NCBI GenBank assembly: GCA_027488115.1
Contig: JAIYCG010000038.1
Location: 1-64,000 of the forward strand
DNA: 64,000 nt
From: Comamonadaceae bacterium
Lineage (GTDB): Bacteria; Pseudomonadota; Gammaproteobacteria; Burkholderiales; Burkholderiaceae_C
Direction of reading: 5' to 3'
Each line of letters begins with the position of its first letter. Within the stretch, counting starts at the first letter, position 1. Below the pieces are notes generated by a model, which was not told where the DNA came from, made no database searches, and worked only from the letters and a program-made list of their open reading frames with translations. Below are positions 1-10,311 of this stretch, in pieces. Both the position numbers and the translations under genes were made by a program.

Positions 1-2016
1 AAATTAAGCATTGCAGCCAACTGCCGCATGTGCTTGGTCGATGTTGAAAAAGCACCCAAGCCCATGCCAGCGTGTGCAACTCCTGTCACGCAGGGCATGA
101 TCGTGAGAACGAAGACAGACAAAGCCATCAAGGCCCAACAGTCTGTGATGGAGTTTTTGCTCATCAATCATCCCCTTGATTGCCCCATCTGCGATCAGGG
201 CGGTGAGTGCCAGTTGCAAGACTTGGCCGTCGGTTATGGCGGCTCGGGTTCACGTTACGAAGAAGAAAAGCGGGTGGTGTTCCATAAAGATGTGGGCCCC
301 CTCATCAGCATGCAAGAGATGAGCCGTTGCATTCACTGCACCCGCTGCGTTCGCTTTGGTCAAGAAGTGGCCGGTGTCATGGAGTTAGGCATGTCACACC
401 GCGGTGAGCATGCAGAAATTGAAACCTTTGTGGGCCAATCGGTTGACTCAGAACTTTCAGGCAACATGATTGACATTTGCCCTGTAGGCGCCCTCACCAG
501 CAAGCCATTCCGTTACAGCGCGCGGACATGGGAATTGTCACGTCGCAAATCTATCGCGCCGCACGACTCATCAGGCGCCAACTTGGTGGTCCAAGTTAAA
601 AACAACGAAGTGCTTCGTGTGGTGCCTTTGGAAAACGAAGACGTCAACGAGTGCTGGATTGCCGACCGCGATCGTTTCTCTTACGAAGCCTTGAACAGTG
701 CAGACCGGCTGCGCGCGCCCATGATCAAACAAGGTGGCGAGTGGAAAGAAGTCGATTGGCAAACCGCTTTGGAATATGTGGCCAACGGTTTGAATCAAAT
801 TAGCAAAGACCATGGTGCCAACAGCATCGGCGCTTTGGTTAGCCCCCACAGTACGCTCGAAGAATTGCACTTGGCCAGCACACTGGTTCGCTCTTTGGGG
901 TCTGACAACATTGACTACCGTTTGCGAAATGCTGAGTTTGTGAAAGCAGAAGGCGTGCGCTATTTGGGTACTTCCATTGCCAGCCTCACAAAACTCCAGC
1001 GCGTGTTGGTTGTAGGCAGCAACTTGCGCAAAGACCATCCGCTGTTTGCTCAGCGCATTCGTCAAGCACAACGCAATGGTGCACAAGTCAACGCCATTAC
1101 CTCCAGAGCTTTGCTCAATGCCGCCGACGCCTGGGCCATGCCTGTCAAGCAGGCTGATGTGCAAGAAGCCAGCGCATGGGCACAAAGTTTGGCCAATGTG
1201 GCATGGGTCATTGCGGCAGAAAAGGGTGTTGAAGCCCCGGCTCAAGGCCAAGCAACACCTGAGGCACAAGCTATCGCCAAATCACTTCTAGGTGGCGAGC
1301 GAAAAGCTGTTCTGTTGGGCAATGCTGCTGCACACCACGCCAATGCCTCTAGCTTGCTCAGCTTGGCCAAATGGATTGCTGACAACACTGACGCCAGTTA
1401 TGGTTACCTCACCGAAGCTGCCAACACGGTGGGTGCACAGTGGGCTAAAGCGGAGCCTCAGACCGGTGGTTTGAATGCTGGACAAATGTTGGCAGGTGGT
1501 TTGAAAGCAGCATTGCTGCTGAACACTGAACCCGTTGAAGATTCTGCCGCTGGGACAAAAGCTGTTGCGGCATTAGCAGCCATGCAAATGGTCGTCACGC
1601 TCAGCCCCTTCAAAACCAACATGGCTTTCTCAGACGTCTTGTTGCCCATTGCGCCATTCACCGAAACTTCTGGCAGTTTCGTCAATGCTGAAGGACGTTT
1701 GCAAAGTTTCCACGCCGTGGTCAAACCCTTGGCCGAAACGCGTCCGGCATGGAAAGTATTGCGTGTGTTGGCCAATCTTTTGGGCTTGCCGCAGTTGGCC
1801 TTTGAAACATCTCAAGATGTGTTGAAACAAATCTCGGCAACCCCATTGAACTTGAGCAATGCTTGCGGCGCTGAAATTCGACTTGCTGGCACAGTCGACA
1901 CACCCTGTGTGGCCGCTATTTACCAACTGGACAGTTTGGTACGTCGCGCACCTTCATTGCAACTCACAGCCGATGCTCGAAATGCGCTGGCCATTGCTGA
2001 AGGAGTCCCCGCATGA
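1..2016 (+). CDS. nuoG: NADH-quinone oxidoreductase subunit G (5' end outside window)
   Basis: NuoG is the large iron-sulfur subunit of the peripheral arm of complex I and passes electrons from NADH towards quinone. The reading frame is open from base 1, and the first codons already encode the 2Fe-2S segment ([15 protein letters not shown], then PACATPV), so only about 35-40 N-terminal residues are missing. Further on come the C-x2-C-x5-C type motif in [14 protein letters not shown], the 4Fe-4S motif [13 protein letters not shown], and then a molybdopterin-oxidoreductase-like domain that is structural in complex I. The stop overlaps the nuoH start (ATGA), typical of a translationally coupled operon. 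The first in-frame ATG (base 28) lies inside the cluster motif and is not the start. Confidence 0.97.
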   Translation, partial: KLSIAANCRMCLVDVEKAPKPMPACATPVTQGMIVRTKTDKAIKAQQSVMEFLLINHPLDCPICDQGGECQLQDLAVGYGGSGSRYEEEKRVVFHKDVGPLISMQEMSRCIHCTRCVRFGQEVAGVMELGMSHRGEHAEIETFVGQSVDSELSGNMIDICPVGALTSKPFRYSARTWELSRRKSIAPHDSSGANLVVQVKNNEVLRVVPLENEDVNECWIADRDRFSYEALNSADRLRAPMIKQGGEWKEVDWQTALEYVANGLNQISKDHGANSIGALVSPHSTLEELHLASTLVRSLGSDNIDYRLRNAEFVKAEGVRYLGTSIASLTKLQRVLVVGSNLRKDHPLFAQRIRQAQRNGAQVNAITSRALLNAADAWAMPVKQADVQEASAWAQSLANVAWVIAAEKGVEAPAQGQATPEAQAIAKSLLGGERKAVLLGNAAAHHANASSLLSLAKWIADNTDASYGYLTEAANTVGAQWAKAEPQTGGLNAGQMLAGGLKAALLLNTEPVEDSAAGTKAVAALAAMQMVVTLSPFKTNMAFSDVLLPIAPFTETSGSFVNAEGRLQSFHAVVKPLAETRPAWKVLRVLANLLGLPQLAFETSQDVLKQISATPLNLSNACGAEIRLAGTVDTPCVAAIYQLDSLVRRAPSLQLTADARNALAIAEGVPA

Positions 2017-3095
2017 TCGATGCCATTTACAACGCCGGCTTGAATGCCGTTGCTGAAAACTGGTGGGCCACGATGGCTTGGCCCGTCCTCTGGATTTTGA
2101 TCAAAATTGTGTGTGTCATATTGCCACTTTTGTTGTCTGTGGCTTACCTCACTTTGTGGGAACGCAAACTGCTGGGTTTCATGCAGGTTCGCTTAGGTCC
2201 CAACCGCGTCGGCCCGTTTGGTTTGTTACAACCTTTTGCCGATGCCATCAAACTGCTCACCAAAGAACTGATCAACCCCTCGGCTGCTAGCCTTGGCTTG
2301 TTCCGTCTTGGCCCCATCATGGCCATCATGCCAGCCTTGGCCGCTTGGGTGGCCATCCCCTTTGGACCCGAAGTGGCGCTTACCAACATCAACGCAGGCT
2401 TGTTGTTGATCATGGCCATCACCTCCATTGAGGTCTACGGTGTGATCATTGCGGGCTGGGCCTCCAATTCCAAGTATGCTTTCTTGGGTGCCTTGCGCGC
2501 CTCTGCTCAAATGGTGAGCTATGAGATTGCCATGGGCTTTTGTTTCTTGGTGGTCATCATGGTCTCCGGCAGCATGAACCTCACTGAAATTGTGTTGGGC
2601 CAGGGAAAGGGCACGGCAGCCAGCATGGGCCTGAACTTCCTGTCATGGAATTGGTTGCCCTTGTTCCCCATCTTTATGGTTTACCTCATTTCGGGTGTGG
2701 CAGAGACCAATCGTCACCCGTTTGACGTGGTAGAAGGTGAAGCCGAAATTGTGGCAGGTCACATGGTGGAGTACTCAGGCATGGGTTTCGCCATCTTCTT
2801 CTTGGCCGAATACGCCAGCATGTGGTTGGTGTCCATCTTGGCGGTCATCATGTTCTTGGGTGGCTGGATGTCGCCCATTGACAGCGCATTTTTCAACTTC
2901 ATACCGGGTTGGATTTGGTTGGGCATCAAAACTTTCTTGGTGGTGTCCATGTTCATCTGGATTCGCGCCACATTCCCGCGCTTTCGCTATGACCAAATCA
3001 TCCGTTTGGGTTGGAAGATTTTTATACCAGTCACCTTGGTGTGGCTGCTCATTGTGGGCGCGTGGATGCACTCGCCTTGGAACATTTGGAACTAA
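2013..3095 (+). CDS. nuoH: NADH-quinone oxidoreductase subunit H
   Basis: NuoH is the ND1-like membrane subunit at the junction of the peripheral and membrane arms, forming part of the quinone-binding chamber. The 360-residue product has the usual length and many hydrophobic segments. It carries the family signatures [21 protein letters not shown] near residue 50 and the charged loop [26 protein letters not shown] around residues 230-255, which line the quinone channel. Its ATG overlaps the nuoG stop by four bases, and nuoI follows after 12 bases, so the gene is cotranscribed with the nuo operon. Confidence 0.97.
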   Translation: MIDAIYNAGLNAVAENWWATMAWPVLWILIKIVCVILPLLLSVAYLTLWERKLLGFMQVRLGPNRVGPFGLLQPFADAIKLLTKELINPSAASLGLFRLGPIMAIMPALAAWVAIPFGPEVALTNINAGLLLIMAITSIEVYGVIIAGWASNSKYAFLGALRASAQMVSYEIAMGFCFLVVIMVSGSMNLTEIVLGQGKGTAASMGLNFLSWNWLPLFPIFMVYLISGVAETNRHPFDVVEGEAEIVAGHMVEYSGMGFAIFFLAEYASMWLVSILAVIMFLGGWMSPIDSAFFNFIPGWIWLGIKTFLVVSMFIWIRATFPRFRYDQIIRLGWKIFIPVTLVWLLIVGAWMHSPWNIWN

Positions 3096-3107
3096 CCGGG
3101 TTAAGAC

Positions 3108-3617
3108 ATGTCTACTGTGGCTGTATCCAATTTTTCGCTCAAAGATTTCCTCAAAAGCTTCATGCTGTTTGAGTTGGTCAAAGGCATGGCCTTGACGGGG
3201 CGTTATGCTTTTCGTCGCAAGGTGACCTTGCAATTCCCTGAAGAGAAGACTCCTTTGTCACCTCGATTCAGAGGTTTACATGCGCTTCGCCGATATGAAA
3301 ACGGTGAAGAGCGTTGCATCGCTTGCAAATTGTGCGAGGCAGTATGCCCAGCAATGGCCATCACCATTGAGTCAGATGTGCGTGCTGATGGCTCACGTCG
3401 CACCACCCGTTATGACATTGATTTGACAAAGTGCATCTTCTGCGGTTTCTGCGAAGAAAGTTGCCCCGTCGATTCCATCGTTGAAACTTCCATTCTGGAA
3501 TACCACGGTGAGAAGCGCGGTGATTTGCACTACACCAAAGAAATGCTCTTGGCTGTAGGCGACCGTTACGAAAAAGACATTGCTGCATCCAAAGCGGCCG
3601 ATGCCAAATACCGTTGA
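3108..3617 (+). CDS. nuoI: NADH-quinone oxidoreductase subunit I
   Basis: NuoI is the ferredoxin-like subunit of complex I that holds two 4Fe-4S clusters (N6a and N6b) relaying electrons to NuoB. The 169-residue protein shows both motifs clearly: cysteines 70, 73, 76 and 80 ([12 protein letters not shown]) and cysteines 109, 112, 115 and 119 ([12 protein letters not shown]). An N-terminal amphipathic stretch ([19 protein letters not shown]) fits membrane-arm docking. It sits in the canonical position between nuoH and nuoJ. Confidence 0.97.
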   Translation: MSTVAVSNFSLKDFLKSFMLFELVKGMALTGRYAFRRKVTLQFPEEKTPLSPRFRGLHALRRYENGEERCIACKLCEAVCPAMAITIESDVRADGSRRTTRYDIDLTKCIFCGFCEESCPVDSIVETSILEYHGEKRGDLHYTKEMLLAVGDRYEKDIAASKAADAKYR

Positions 3618-3652
3618 TCGGTTGATTGACAAAAACTAACAAGCGACAACCC

Positions 3653-4324
3653 ATGGACGTCAAAACTGGTTTCTTTTATCTCTTCTCGGTGGTGCTCTTG
3701 TTTGCAGCATTTCGAGTGGTGACTGCGCGCAATCCGGTTCATGCCGTTTTGTTTCTGATGTTGGCTTTCTCGCAAGCCTCTGGCTTGTGGTTGCTTTTGC
3801 AAGCCGAGTTCTTGGCCATGGTGCTGGTCTTGGTTTATTTAGGCGCGGTCATGGTGTTGTTCTTGTTTGTGGTCATGATGCTTGACATCAACTTAGATAC
3901 CCTGCGAGAAGGCTTCTGGAAGCACTTTCCCTTGGCAGCATCTTTGGGTGCCTTGATTGCCCTAGAAATGGCTGCTGTGCTCATGAGTGGCTTTAGAACC
4001 TCTGAAGCGCCCAAAGTTGCACTGGCTGTGGGCCAACTTGGCCCTCAGATCTCCAACAGCAAAGCACTGGGTATATTGTTGTACACCGAATACCTCATGC
4101 CCATTCAAGTGGCAGCCGCTATCTTGTTGGTCGCCATGATTGCGGCCATTGCCCTCACGCTTCGTCAACGCAAAGACAGCAAAGCCATCAGTGCTTCAGA
4201 TCAAATTCTTGTTCGATCAAAAGACCGCCTGGTTGTGGTCAAAATGGATGCAGTCCTTGTCGGGGCGGCTCCCCAAGCCCCTGAAGTAGCGCCAGAAGGC
4301 GAAGCCCCTAAGGAGACCAAATAA
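3653..4324 (+). CDS. nuoJ: NADH-quinone oxidoreductase subunit J
   Basis: NuoJ is the ND6-like membrane subunit of complex I. I place the start at the ATG at 3653 ([11 protein letters not shown]), because family members begin this way. An in-frame TTG at 3626 would add nine residues but has no family support. The 223-residue product has five hydrophobic segments, including the [18 protein letters not shown] segment with the pi-bulge helix of ND6 homologues. It ends with a hydrophilic tail of about 50 residues rich in Pro, Ala and Glu, which is common in betaproteobacteria. The stop and the nuoK start share a base (TAATG). Confidence 0.95.
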   Translation: MDVKTGFFYLFSVVLLFAAFRVVTARNPVHAVLFLMLAFSQASGLWLLLQAEFLAMVLVLVYLGAVMVLFLFVVMMLDINLDTLREGFWKHFPLAASLGALIALEMAAVLMSGFRTSEAPKVALAVGQLGPQISNSKALGILLYTEYLMPIQVAAAILLVAMIAAIALTLRQRKDSKAISASDQILVRSKDRLVVVKMDAVLVGAAPQAPEVAPEGEAPKETK

Positions 4325-4632
4325 TGACGCTGACACTCGGACACTATTTGTCACTGGGCGCCATGTTGTTTGCCCTGTCGGTCATCGGTATCTTTTTGAA
4401 CCGGAAGAATTTGATTGTGTTGTTGATGGCCATTGAGTTAATGCTCTTGGCGGTCAATATGAATTTTGTGGCTTTTTCTCACTACTTGGGTGACATGCAC
4501 GGACAAGTTTTCGTGTTTTTCATCTTGACAGTGGCTGCAGCCGAATCTGCCATCGGTTTGGCCATCTTGGTGCTTTTGTTCCGCAACATGAACAGCATCA
4601 ATGTGGATGAACTTGATTCGCTCAAGGGTTAA
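4324..4632 (+). CDS. nuoK: NADH-quinone oxidoreductase subunit K
   Basis: NuoK is the ND4L-like membrane subunit. Its buried glutamates take part in the proton pathway of complex I. At 102 residues with three transmembrane segments it matches the family. The conserved glutamates are visible in [20 protein letters not shown] and in the following [13 protein letters not shown] segment. A clear ribosome binding site (aggag, 4311-4315) lies inside the end of nuoJ, and the ATG overlaps the nuoJ stop. Confidence 0.97.
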   Translation: MTLTLGHYLSLGAMLFALSVIGIFLNRKNLIVLLMAIELMLLAVNMNFVAFSHYLGDMHGQVFVFFILTVAAAESAIGLAILVLLFRNMNSINVDELDSLKG

Positions 4633-4646
4633 GAGGTTAAAACAAC

Positions 4647-6677
4647 ATGAGCCAAACCCTCAACGCTTCTACGCTGCTTGCCGTCCCCATGGCCCCATTG
4701 GTCGGCGCAGCACTGGCCGGTATTTTCGGTACGCAATTCGGTGGCAATTGGATTGGACGCCGTCTCACTCACACACTCACTATTTTGGGTGTGCTCATTG
4801 CTTTCATTTTGTCCGCGTCCACACTGAAGAGCGTTGCCATGGATGGTGCGCGCTTCAATGAAACTCTCTACACCTGGATGACCGTAGGCGGCCTCAAAAT
4901 GGAAGTGGGCTTCATGGTCGACGGTTTGACGGCCATGATGATGTGCGTCGTCACCTTTGTGTCGCTCATGGTGCATCTTTACACCATTGGTTACATGGAA
5001 GAGGACGAAGGCTACAACCGCTTTTTCGCCTACATCTCTTTGTTCACTTTCTCCATGCTGATGCTGGTGATGAGCAATAACATGCTCCAACTTTTCTTCG
5101 GTTGGGAAGCCGTAGGTTTGGTGTCCTATTTGCTAATTGGTTTTTGGTTCAACAAGCCAACCGCCATTTTTGCCAACATGAAAGCTTTCTTGGTCAACCG
5201 CGTGGGTGACTTCGGCTTTATCTTGGGCATTGGCCTCATTGCGGCTTACGCCGGCACGCTCAATTACACAGAAGCTTTTGCCAAAGCCAACGAGCTGAGT
5301 GCGATCACATTGCCGGGTACCTCTTGGATGTTGATCACTGTCATCTGCATCTGCTTGTTCATTGGGGCGATGGGCAAATCGGCCCAGTTTCCTTTGCACG
5401 TGTGGTTGCCCGATTCCATGGAGGGCCCAACACCTATTTCTGCATTGATTCATGCAGCAACCATGGTGACTGCCGGCATCTTCATGGTGGCACGCATGTC
5501 ACCCTTGTTTGAGTTGTCTGAAACAGCTTTGAACTTCATCATGATCATTGGCGCCATCACTGCATTGTTCATGGGTTTCTTGGGCATTATTCAAAACGAC
5601 ATCAAGCGCGTTGTGGCTTACTCCACCTTGTCCCAATTGGGTTACATGACGGTGGCCTTGGGCGCCTCAGCCTATTCTGTGGCTGTGTTCCACCTCATGA
5701 CCCACGCTTTCTTTAAAGCCTTGTTGTTCTTAGGTGCGGGCTCGGTCATCATGGGCATGCACCACAACCAAGACATTCGATACATGGGCGGCGTGCGCAA
5801 GTACATGCCCATTACTTGGGTTACGTCTTTGCTGGGTTCTTTGGCGCTCATTGGTACGCCTTTCTTCTCAGGCTTCTATTCCAAAGACAGCATCATTGAA
5901 GCGGTTCATGAAAGCCACTTGGCGGCTGCAGGATTTGCAAACTTTGCTGTTTTGGCGGGTGTGTTCGTCACAGCCTTCTACTCCTTCCGCATGTATTTCT
6001 TGGTGTTCCATGGCAAAGAACGCTATGACCAAAATCCAGAGGCACACCACGCTCACCATGACGAACATCACGATGACCATGGCCACGACAGCCATGCGCC
6101 TCATGAGTCGCCTTGGGTTGTAACGGTGCCCCTGATCTTGTTGGCCATTCCTTCAGTGGTCATCGGCTACATGACCATCAGCCCCATGCTGTTTGGTGAG
6201 TTTTTCAAAGACGCTATCTTTGTCGATGCCGAAAAACACCCCGTGTTGCATGAGTTGGCTGATGCCTTCCACGGCCCTGTGGCCATGGCATTGCACGCGG
6301 TCACCACAGCGCCTTTCTGGCTGGCTTTGGCCGGTGTGTTAACGGCTTGGTACATGTACCTGATCAATCCTGCAGTGCCTGCTGCCATTGGGCGTGCGCT
6401 ACGTCCCTTGGTGGTCATTCTTGAAAACAAGTACTACATGGACTGGTTCAATGAAAACATACTGGCCCGCGGTGCTCGCGCCTTGGGAAATGGTCTTTGG
6501 AAAGTTGGCGATCGCACCTTGATCGATGGTTTGCTTGTCAATGGCTCCTGGAAGCTCGTGGGCATGGTGTCTCACTTAACCCGCAAATTGCAATCAGGCT
6601 ATTTGTACCACTACGCCTTGGTGATGATCTTGGGTATCTTTTTGCTCATGACGTACTTCGTCTGGCTCAACAAATAA
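4647..6677 (+). CDS. nuoL: NADH-quinone oxidoreductase subunit L
   Basis: NuoL is the distal ND5-like antiporter subunit of complex I, which pumps protons and carries the long lateral helix. The 676-residue length is normal. Visible signatures include the discontinuous-helix region FIGAMGKSAQFPLHVWLPDSMEGPTPISALIHAATMV, with its conserved lysine and histidines, and LGWEAVGLVSYLLIGFW-type sequence near residue 155. Around residues 464-487 a loop is very rich in His and Asp (HHAHHDEHHDDHGHDSH). Related betaproteobacterial NuoL proteins often carry such a loop, but this one is long. It is the longest of the three antiporter-like genes and precedes nuoM by 11 bases. Confidence 0.97.
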   Translation: MSQTLNASTLLAVPMAPLVGAALAGIFGTQFGGNWIGRRLTHTLTILGVLIAFILSASTLKSVAMDGARFNETLYTWMTVGGLKMEVGFMVDGLTAMMMCVVTFVSLMVHLYTIGYMEEDEGYNRFFAYISLFTFSMLMLVMSNNMLQLFFGWEAVGLVSYLLIGFWFNKPTAIFANMKAFLVNRVGDFGFILGIGLIAAYAGTLNYTEAFAKANELSAITLPGTSWMLITVICICLFIGAMGKSAQFPLHVWLPDSMEGPTPISALIHAATMVTAGIFMVARMSPLFELSETALNFIMIIGAITALFMGFLGIIQNDIKRVVAYSTLSQLGYMTVALGASAYSVAVFHLMTHAFFKALLFLGAGSVIMGMHHNQDIRYMGGVRKYMPITWVTSLLGSLALIGTPFFSGFYSKDSIIEAVHESHLAAAGFANFAVLAGVFVTAFYSFRMYFLVFHGKERYDQNPEAHHAHHDEHHDDHGHDSHAPHESPWVVTVPLILLAIPSVVIGYMTISPMLFGEFFKDAIFVDAEKHPVLHELADAFHGPVAMALHAVTTAPFWLALAGVLTAWYMYLINPAVPAAIGRALRPLVVILENKYYMDWFNENILARGARALGNGLWKVGDRTLIDGLLVNGSWKLVGMVSHLTRKLQSGYLYHYALVMILGIFLLMTYFVWLNK

Positions 6678-6688
6678 GGAAGTTAAAA

Positions 6689-8164
6689 ATGGGATTGTTG
6701 AGCCTTGCCATTTGGACGCCCATCGCGTTCGGCATTGTTTTATTGGCCTTGGGACGTGACGAACAAGCACAATCGGTCCGCTGGTTGTCGCTGGTCGGCG
6801 CGGTGGTGAGTTTTTTGGTCACTTTGCCTTTGTATGCCGGTTTCAAACTAGATACTGCTGACATGCAGTTTGTCGAGAAAGCCTCTTGGATTGAGCGCTT
6901 TAACGTCAATTACCACTTGGGTGTTGACGGCATTTCTTTGTGGTTTGTCATCTTGACGGCCTTCATCAACGTCGTGGTTGTGATTGCGGGGTGGGAAGTC
7001 ATTACCCGCAAAGTCAATCAATACATGGCCGCTTTCTTAATCCTTTCTGGGCTCATGATTGGCGTGTTCTCAGCCTTGGATGGCTTGTTGTTCTACGTGT
7101 TCTTTGAAGCCACGCTCATTCCCATGTACTTGATCATTGGTATCTGGGGCGGGCCCAACAAGATCTATGCGGCGTTCAAGTTCTTCTTGTACACCTTGCT
7201 TGGCTCCCTTTTGACATTGATTGCCCTGATTTTCTTGTACATCCAATCAGGTGGCAGTTTTGACATTGCAAGTTGGCATGAGCTGCCTTTGTCTGCCACT
7301 GCGCAAAACTTTTTGTTCTTTGCCTTCTTTGCGGCCTTTGCGGTCAAAGTGCCCATGTGGCCTGTTCACACTTGGTTGCCCGATGTGCACGTTGAAGCGC
7401 CTACCGGCGGCTCGGCTGTGCTGGCTGCCATCATGTTGAAGCTGGGTGCTTATGGTTTCTTGCGTTTCTCCATGCCGATTGCACCCGATGCAGCGCAAGA
7501 GTGGGGCACCTTCATGATCGTGTTGTCTTTGGTGGCTGTCATCTATGTAGGCTTGGTGGCCATGGTTCAGCAAGACATGAAAAAGCTGGTAGCGTATTCA
7601 TCGGTGGCGCACATGGGCTTTGTGACTTTGGGCTTCTTCATCTTCAATCCGCTGGGTGTGTCGGGTGGTTTGGTGCAAATGATTGCTCACGGCTTTGTAT
7701 CGGCGGGCATGTTCTTGTCTATTGGTGTGCTCTACGACCGAGTTCACTCTCGCGAAATTGCAAGTTATGGGGGTGTGGTCAACACCATGCCAAAGTTCGC
7801 TGCTTTCGCTTTGTTGTTCTCTATGGCCAACTGCGGTTTGCCAGGCACTGCAGGCTTTGTTGGCGAATGGATGGTTATCTTGGGTGCTGTCAAGTTTGAC
7901 TTTGTGGTGGGCATGCTGGCCGCATCTGCTCTGATCTTTGGCGCAGCTTATACCTTGTGGATGTTCAAGCGTGTTTATTTGGGTCCTGTGACCAACGACG
8001 ATGTCAAAGAGCTCACAGACATCAATGCGCGCGAGTTCGTTGTCATGGCTTTATTGGCCATTGCTGTGCTTTACATGGGCTTGTATCCCAAGCCATTCAC
8101 CGATGTGATGGAAGTCTCTGTGGCCAATTTATTGGAGCACGTGGCAACTTCCAAATTGCCTTGA
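6689..8164 (+). CDS. nuoM: NADH-quinone oxidoreductase subunit M
   Basis: NuoM is the ND4-like antiporter subunit of complex I. The true start is the ATG at 6689, preceded by aaggaagt at 6676-6683. A longer open frame runs back into nuoL but has no family support. The 491-residue polytopic protein contains the proton-path signatures YVFFEATLIPMYLIIGIWGG (conserved glutamate), AAFAVKVPMWPVHTWLPDVHVEAPTGGSAVLAA and QQDMKKLVAYSSVAHMGFV. It lies between nuoL and nuoN as expected. Confidence 0.97.
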   Translation: MGLLSLAIWTPIAFGIVLLALGRDEQAQSVRWLSLVGAVVSFLVTLPLYAGFKLDTADMQFVEKASWIERFNVNYHLGVDGISLWFVILTAFINVVVVIAGWEVITRKVNQYMAAFLILSGLMIGVFSALDGLLFYVFFEATLIPMYLIIGIWGGPNKIYAAFKFFLYTLLGSLLTLIALIFLYIQSGGSFDIASWHELPLSATAQNFLFFAFFAAFAVKVPMWPVHTWLPDVHVEAPTGGSAVLAAIMLKLGAYGFLRFSMPIAPDAAQEWGTFMIVLSLVAVIYVGLVAMVQQDMKKLVAYSSVAHMGFVTLGFFIFNPLGVSGGLVQMIAHGFVSAGMFLSIGVLYDRVHSREIASYGGVVNTMPKFAAFALLFSMANCGLPGTAGFVGEWMVILGAVKFDFVVGMLAASALIFGAAYTLWMFKRVYLGPVTNDDVKELTDINAREFVVMALLAIAVLYMGLYPKPFTDVMEVSVANLLEHVATSKLP

Positions 8165-8206
8165 TCGCTCATGGGCAGCTGAAATTTAAAGATAGAGAGA
8201 ATAGAC

Positions 8207-9694
8207 ATGATTGATTCAACCAGCTGGATGACGGTGTACCCGGAAATCGTGTTGCTGGTCATGGCCTGCGTGATTGCGCTGGTAGACCTTCTGGTCACAA
8301 GCCCTAAGCGCACTGTGACTTATGCATTGACATTGTTTTCATTGGGTGGCGTGGCTTTGTTGCACGCTTTCTATGCAGATGCTGGTCACACGCTTTATGG
8401 CTTTGGTCGTTTGATTGTTTCTGACCCCATGGGCCACTGGCTCAAGTGTTTCGCCACCATTGCCGTCATGGTCACTTTGGTTTATGCCCGACCCTATGCG
8501 GGTGATCGTGACATGTTGCGTGGTGGTGAGCTTTTCAGCTTGGCTGTTTTTGCCTTGCTTGGTATGAGTGTCATGATCTCTGGTCAAAACTTTTTGGTTT
8601 TGTACCTCGGCCTTGAATTGCTCACTTTGTCCAGTTATGCCTTGGTGGCTTTGAGACGGGATAACGTGCAAGCCACCGAAGCGGCCATGAAGTACTTTGT
8701 GCTCGGGGCCATGGCTTCTGGCTTCTTGTTGTACGGCATGTCGATGCTCTATGGTGCAACAGGCTCTTTGGACCTGGCCACTGTTTTTAAAGTCATTGCC
8801 AGCGGTCAAGTAAAACACCAAGTGTTGGTGTTTGGATTGGTCTTCGTGGTGTCTGGTTTGGCATTCAAACTGGGTGTAGTGCCTTTCCACATGTGGGTAC
8901 CCGACGTCTACCAAGGCGCGCCTACTGCAGCGACCCTCATGATTGCGGGCGCACCTAAGTTGGCCGCATTTGCCATCGCTATTCGCTTGTTGGTCGAAGG
9001 CTTGCTCCCCTTGGCCATTGACTGGCAACAGATGTTGGCCTTGTTGGCCATTGCTTCTTTGCTGGTCGGTAACTTGGCAGCCATTGCACAAACCAATCTC
9101 AAGCGCATGTTGGCCTACTCCACCATTGCACAAATGGGTTTTGTGCTGATTGGTTTGATGTCGGGTGTGGTCAGTGGCAATGCGGCCATGGGCGCCAACG
9201 CTTACAGTTCGGCCATGTTCTACGTTGTGGGCTATGTGCTCACTACATTGGCAAGCTTTGGCATCATCTTGCTGTTGGCCCGTCAAGGTTTTGAGAGCGA
9301 AGAAATTACCGATTTGGCTGGCCTCAACAACCGCAGTCCTTTGTATGCAGGTGTCATGGCCATTTGCATGTTCTCCTTGGCTGGTATTCCACCCATGGTG
9401 GGCTTCTATGCCAAGTTGTCCGTCTTGCAGGCCTTGGTCGCTTCGGGCCACACCGCCGATATTGCTTTGGCCGTGTTTGCGGTAGCCATGTCCTTGGTTG
9501 GTGCTTTCTACTATTTGCGCGTTGTCAAAGTGATGTACTTTGACGAAGCTGTAACGGCTACCACCGTCACTGCAGACGCAGATGTTCGCATTGTCTTGTC
9601 ACTGAATGGTTTGTTGGTTCTGGTCTTGGGGATTGTGCCTGGTGCTTTGATGTCACTGTGCGCACGCTCAGTGACTCAAATGTTGGCCAATTGA
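8207..9694 (+). CDS. nuoN: NADH-quinone oxidoreductase subunit N
   Basis: NuoN is the ND2-like antiporter subunit of complex I and the last gene of the nuo operon. It is 495 residues long with about 14 hydrophobic segments. The conserved lysine and glutamate signatures appear in [44 protein letters not shown] and [21 protein letters not shown] 42-base gap separates it from nuoM, the largest gap in the operon, with a purine-rich stretch (gatagagagaata) ahead of the ATG. Confidence 0.97.
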   Translation: MIDSTSWMTVYPEIVLLVMACVIALVDLLVTSPKRTVTYALTLFSLGGVALLHAFYADAGHTLYGFGRLIVSDPMGHWLKCFATIAVMVTLVYARPYAGDRDMLRGGELFSLAVFALLGMSVMISGQNFLVLYLGLELLTLSSYALVALRRDNVQATEAAMKYFVLGAMASGFLLYGMSMLYGATGSLDLATVFKVIASGQVKHQVLVFGLVFVVSGLAFKLGVVPFHMWVPDVYQGAPTAATLMIAGAPKLAAFAIAIRLLVEGLLPLAIDWQQMLALLAIASLLVGNLAAIAQTNLKRMLAYSTIAQMGFVLIGLMSGVVSGNAAMGANAYSSAMFYVVGYVLTTLASFGIILLLARQGFESEEITDLAGLNNRSPLYAGVMAICMFSLAGIPPMVGFYAKLSVLQALVASGHTADIALAVFAVAMSLVGAFYYLRVVKVMYFDEAVTATTVTADADVRIVLSLNGLLVLVLGIVPGALMSLCARSVTQMLAN

Positions 9695-9746
9695 GCATGA
9701 CCCATCAGATGGACGCGCATCTGATTGAAACCAGGGTCAATGCTTC

Positions 9747-10289
9747 ATGAAAGTTTTGAACCTTCAGTGTGCTGGCATGCACACATTCGAGGGCTGGTTT
9801 GGCTCTGAGGAAGATTACCAATCGCAACGTGACAGAGGCTTGGTAGCTTGCCCGATGTGTGCCAACACCGAAGTGCGCAAGTTGCCTTCGGCACCCCGCC
9901 TGAATTTGGGTGCTGTAGATCCGCGCCCATCCAAACCCACCGCGCGGGAAGAGCCATCCGCTTCTGGTTCCGGTTCATTGTCAACAGCTGTCAATTCACC
10001 CGTTGCACCCCCTGCAGAGGTCGTGGCTTCAAGTTTGTCGCAAGTTCACCCTGAAGCAGTAGAGATGGTTCAAGAGGCGTGGATGAAGATGGTTAAGCAC
10101 GTCATTGCCAACACCGAAGATGTGGGCCAAAACTTTGCTGATGAAGCGCGCAAAATGCACTATGGTGAATCTGAAGAGCGTAATATTCGAGGCCAAGCTT
10201 CTATGGAAGAAACTCAAGATTTACTGGAAGAGGGCATTGAGGTGTTGCCCCTTCCTATGCCTGAATCGATCAAGAGTGGGCTTCAGTAA
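9747..10289 (+). CDS. DUF1178 family protein
   Basis: This is a 180-residue protein of the DUF1178 family, whose function is not established. The N-terminal third carries the family signature: a cysteine/histidine pair in LQCAGMHTFEGWFGSEEDYQSQ and a C-x2-C pair in ACPMCANTEVRKLPSAPRLN, which together look like a small zinc-binding fold. A low-complexity Ser/Pro/Ala linker covers about residues 60-100. The last 80 residues are a predicted helical domain (EAVEMVQEAWMKMVKHVIANTEDVGQNFADEARKMHYGE). It lies 52 bases after nuoN in the same direction, an association common in Burkholderiales, so it may be read through from the nuo operon. A link to complex I is only suggested by position. Confidence 0.9.
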   Translation: MKVLNLQCAGMHTFEGWFGSEEDYQSQRDRGLVACPMCANTEVRKLPSAPRLNLGAVDPRPSKPTAREEPSASGSGSLSTAVNSPVAPPAEVVASSLSQVHPEAVEMVQEAWMKMVKHVIANTEDVGQNFADEARKMHYGESEERNIRGQASMEETQDLLEEGIEVLPLPMPESIKSGLQ

Positions 10290-10311
10290 ACAGTGCATTG
10301 AATCACTCAAA

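Noticed and set aside
571..1269. 232-codon frame antisense to nuoG
   Set aside because: Complete overlap with a well-conserved gene and a Cys/His/Phe-rich translation without domains.
8339..9451. 370-codon open frame antisense to nuoN
   Set aside because: It lies wholly inside nuoN, has a His/Gln-rich composition typical of a reverse-frame shadow, and no recognisable domain.
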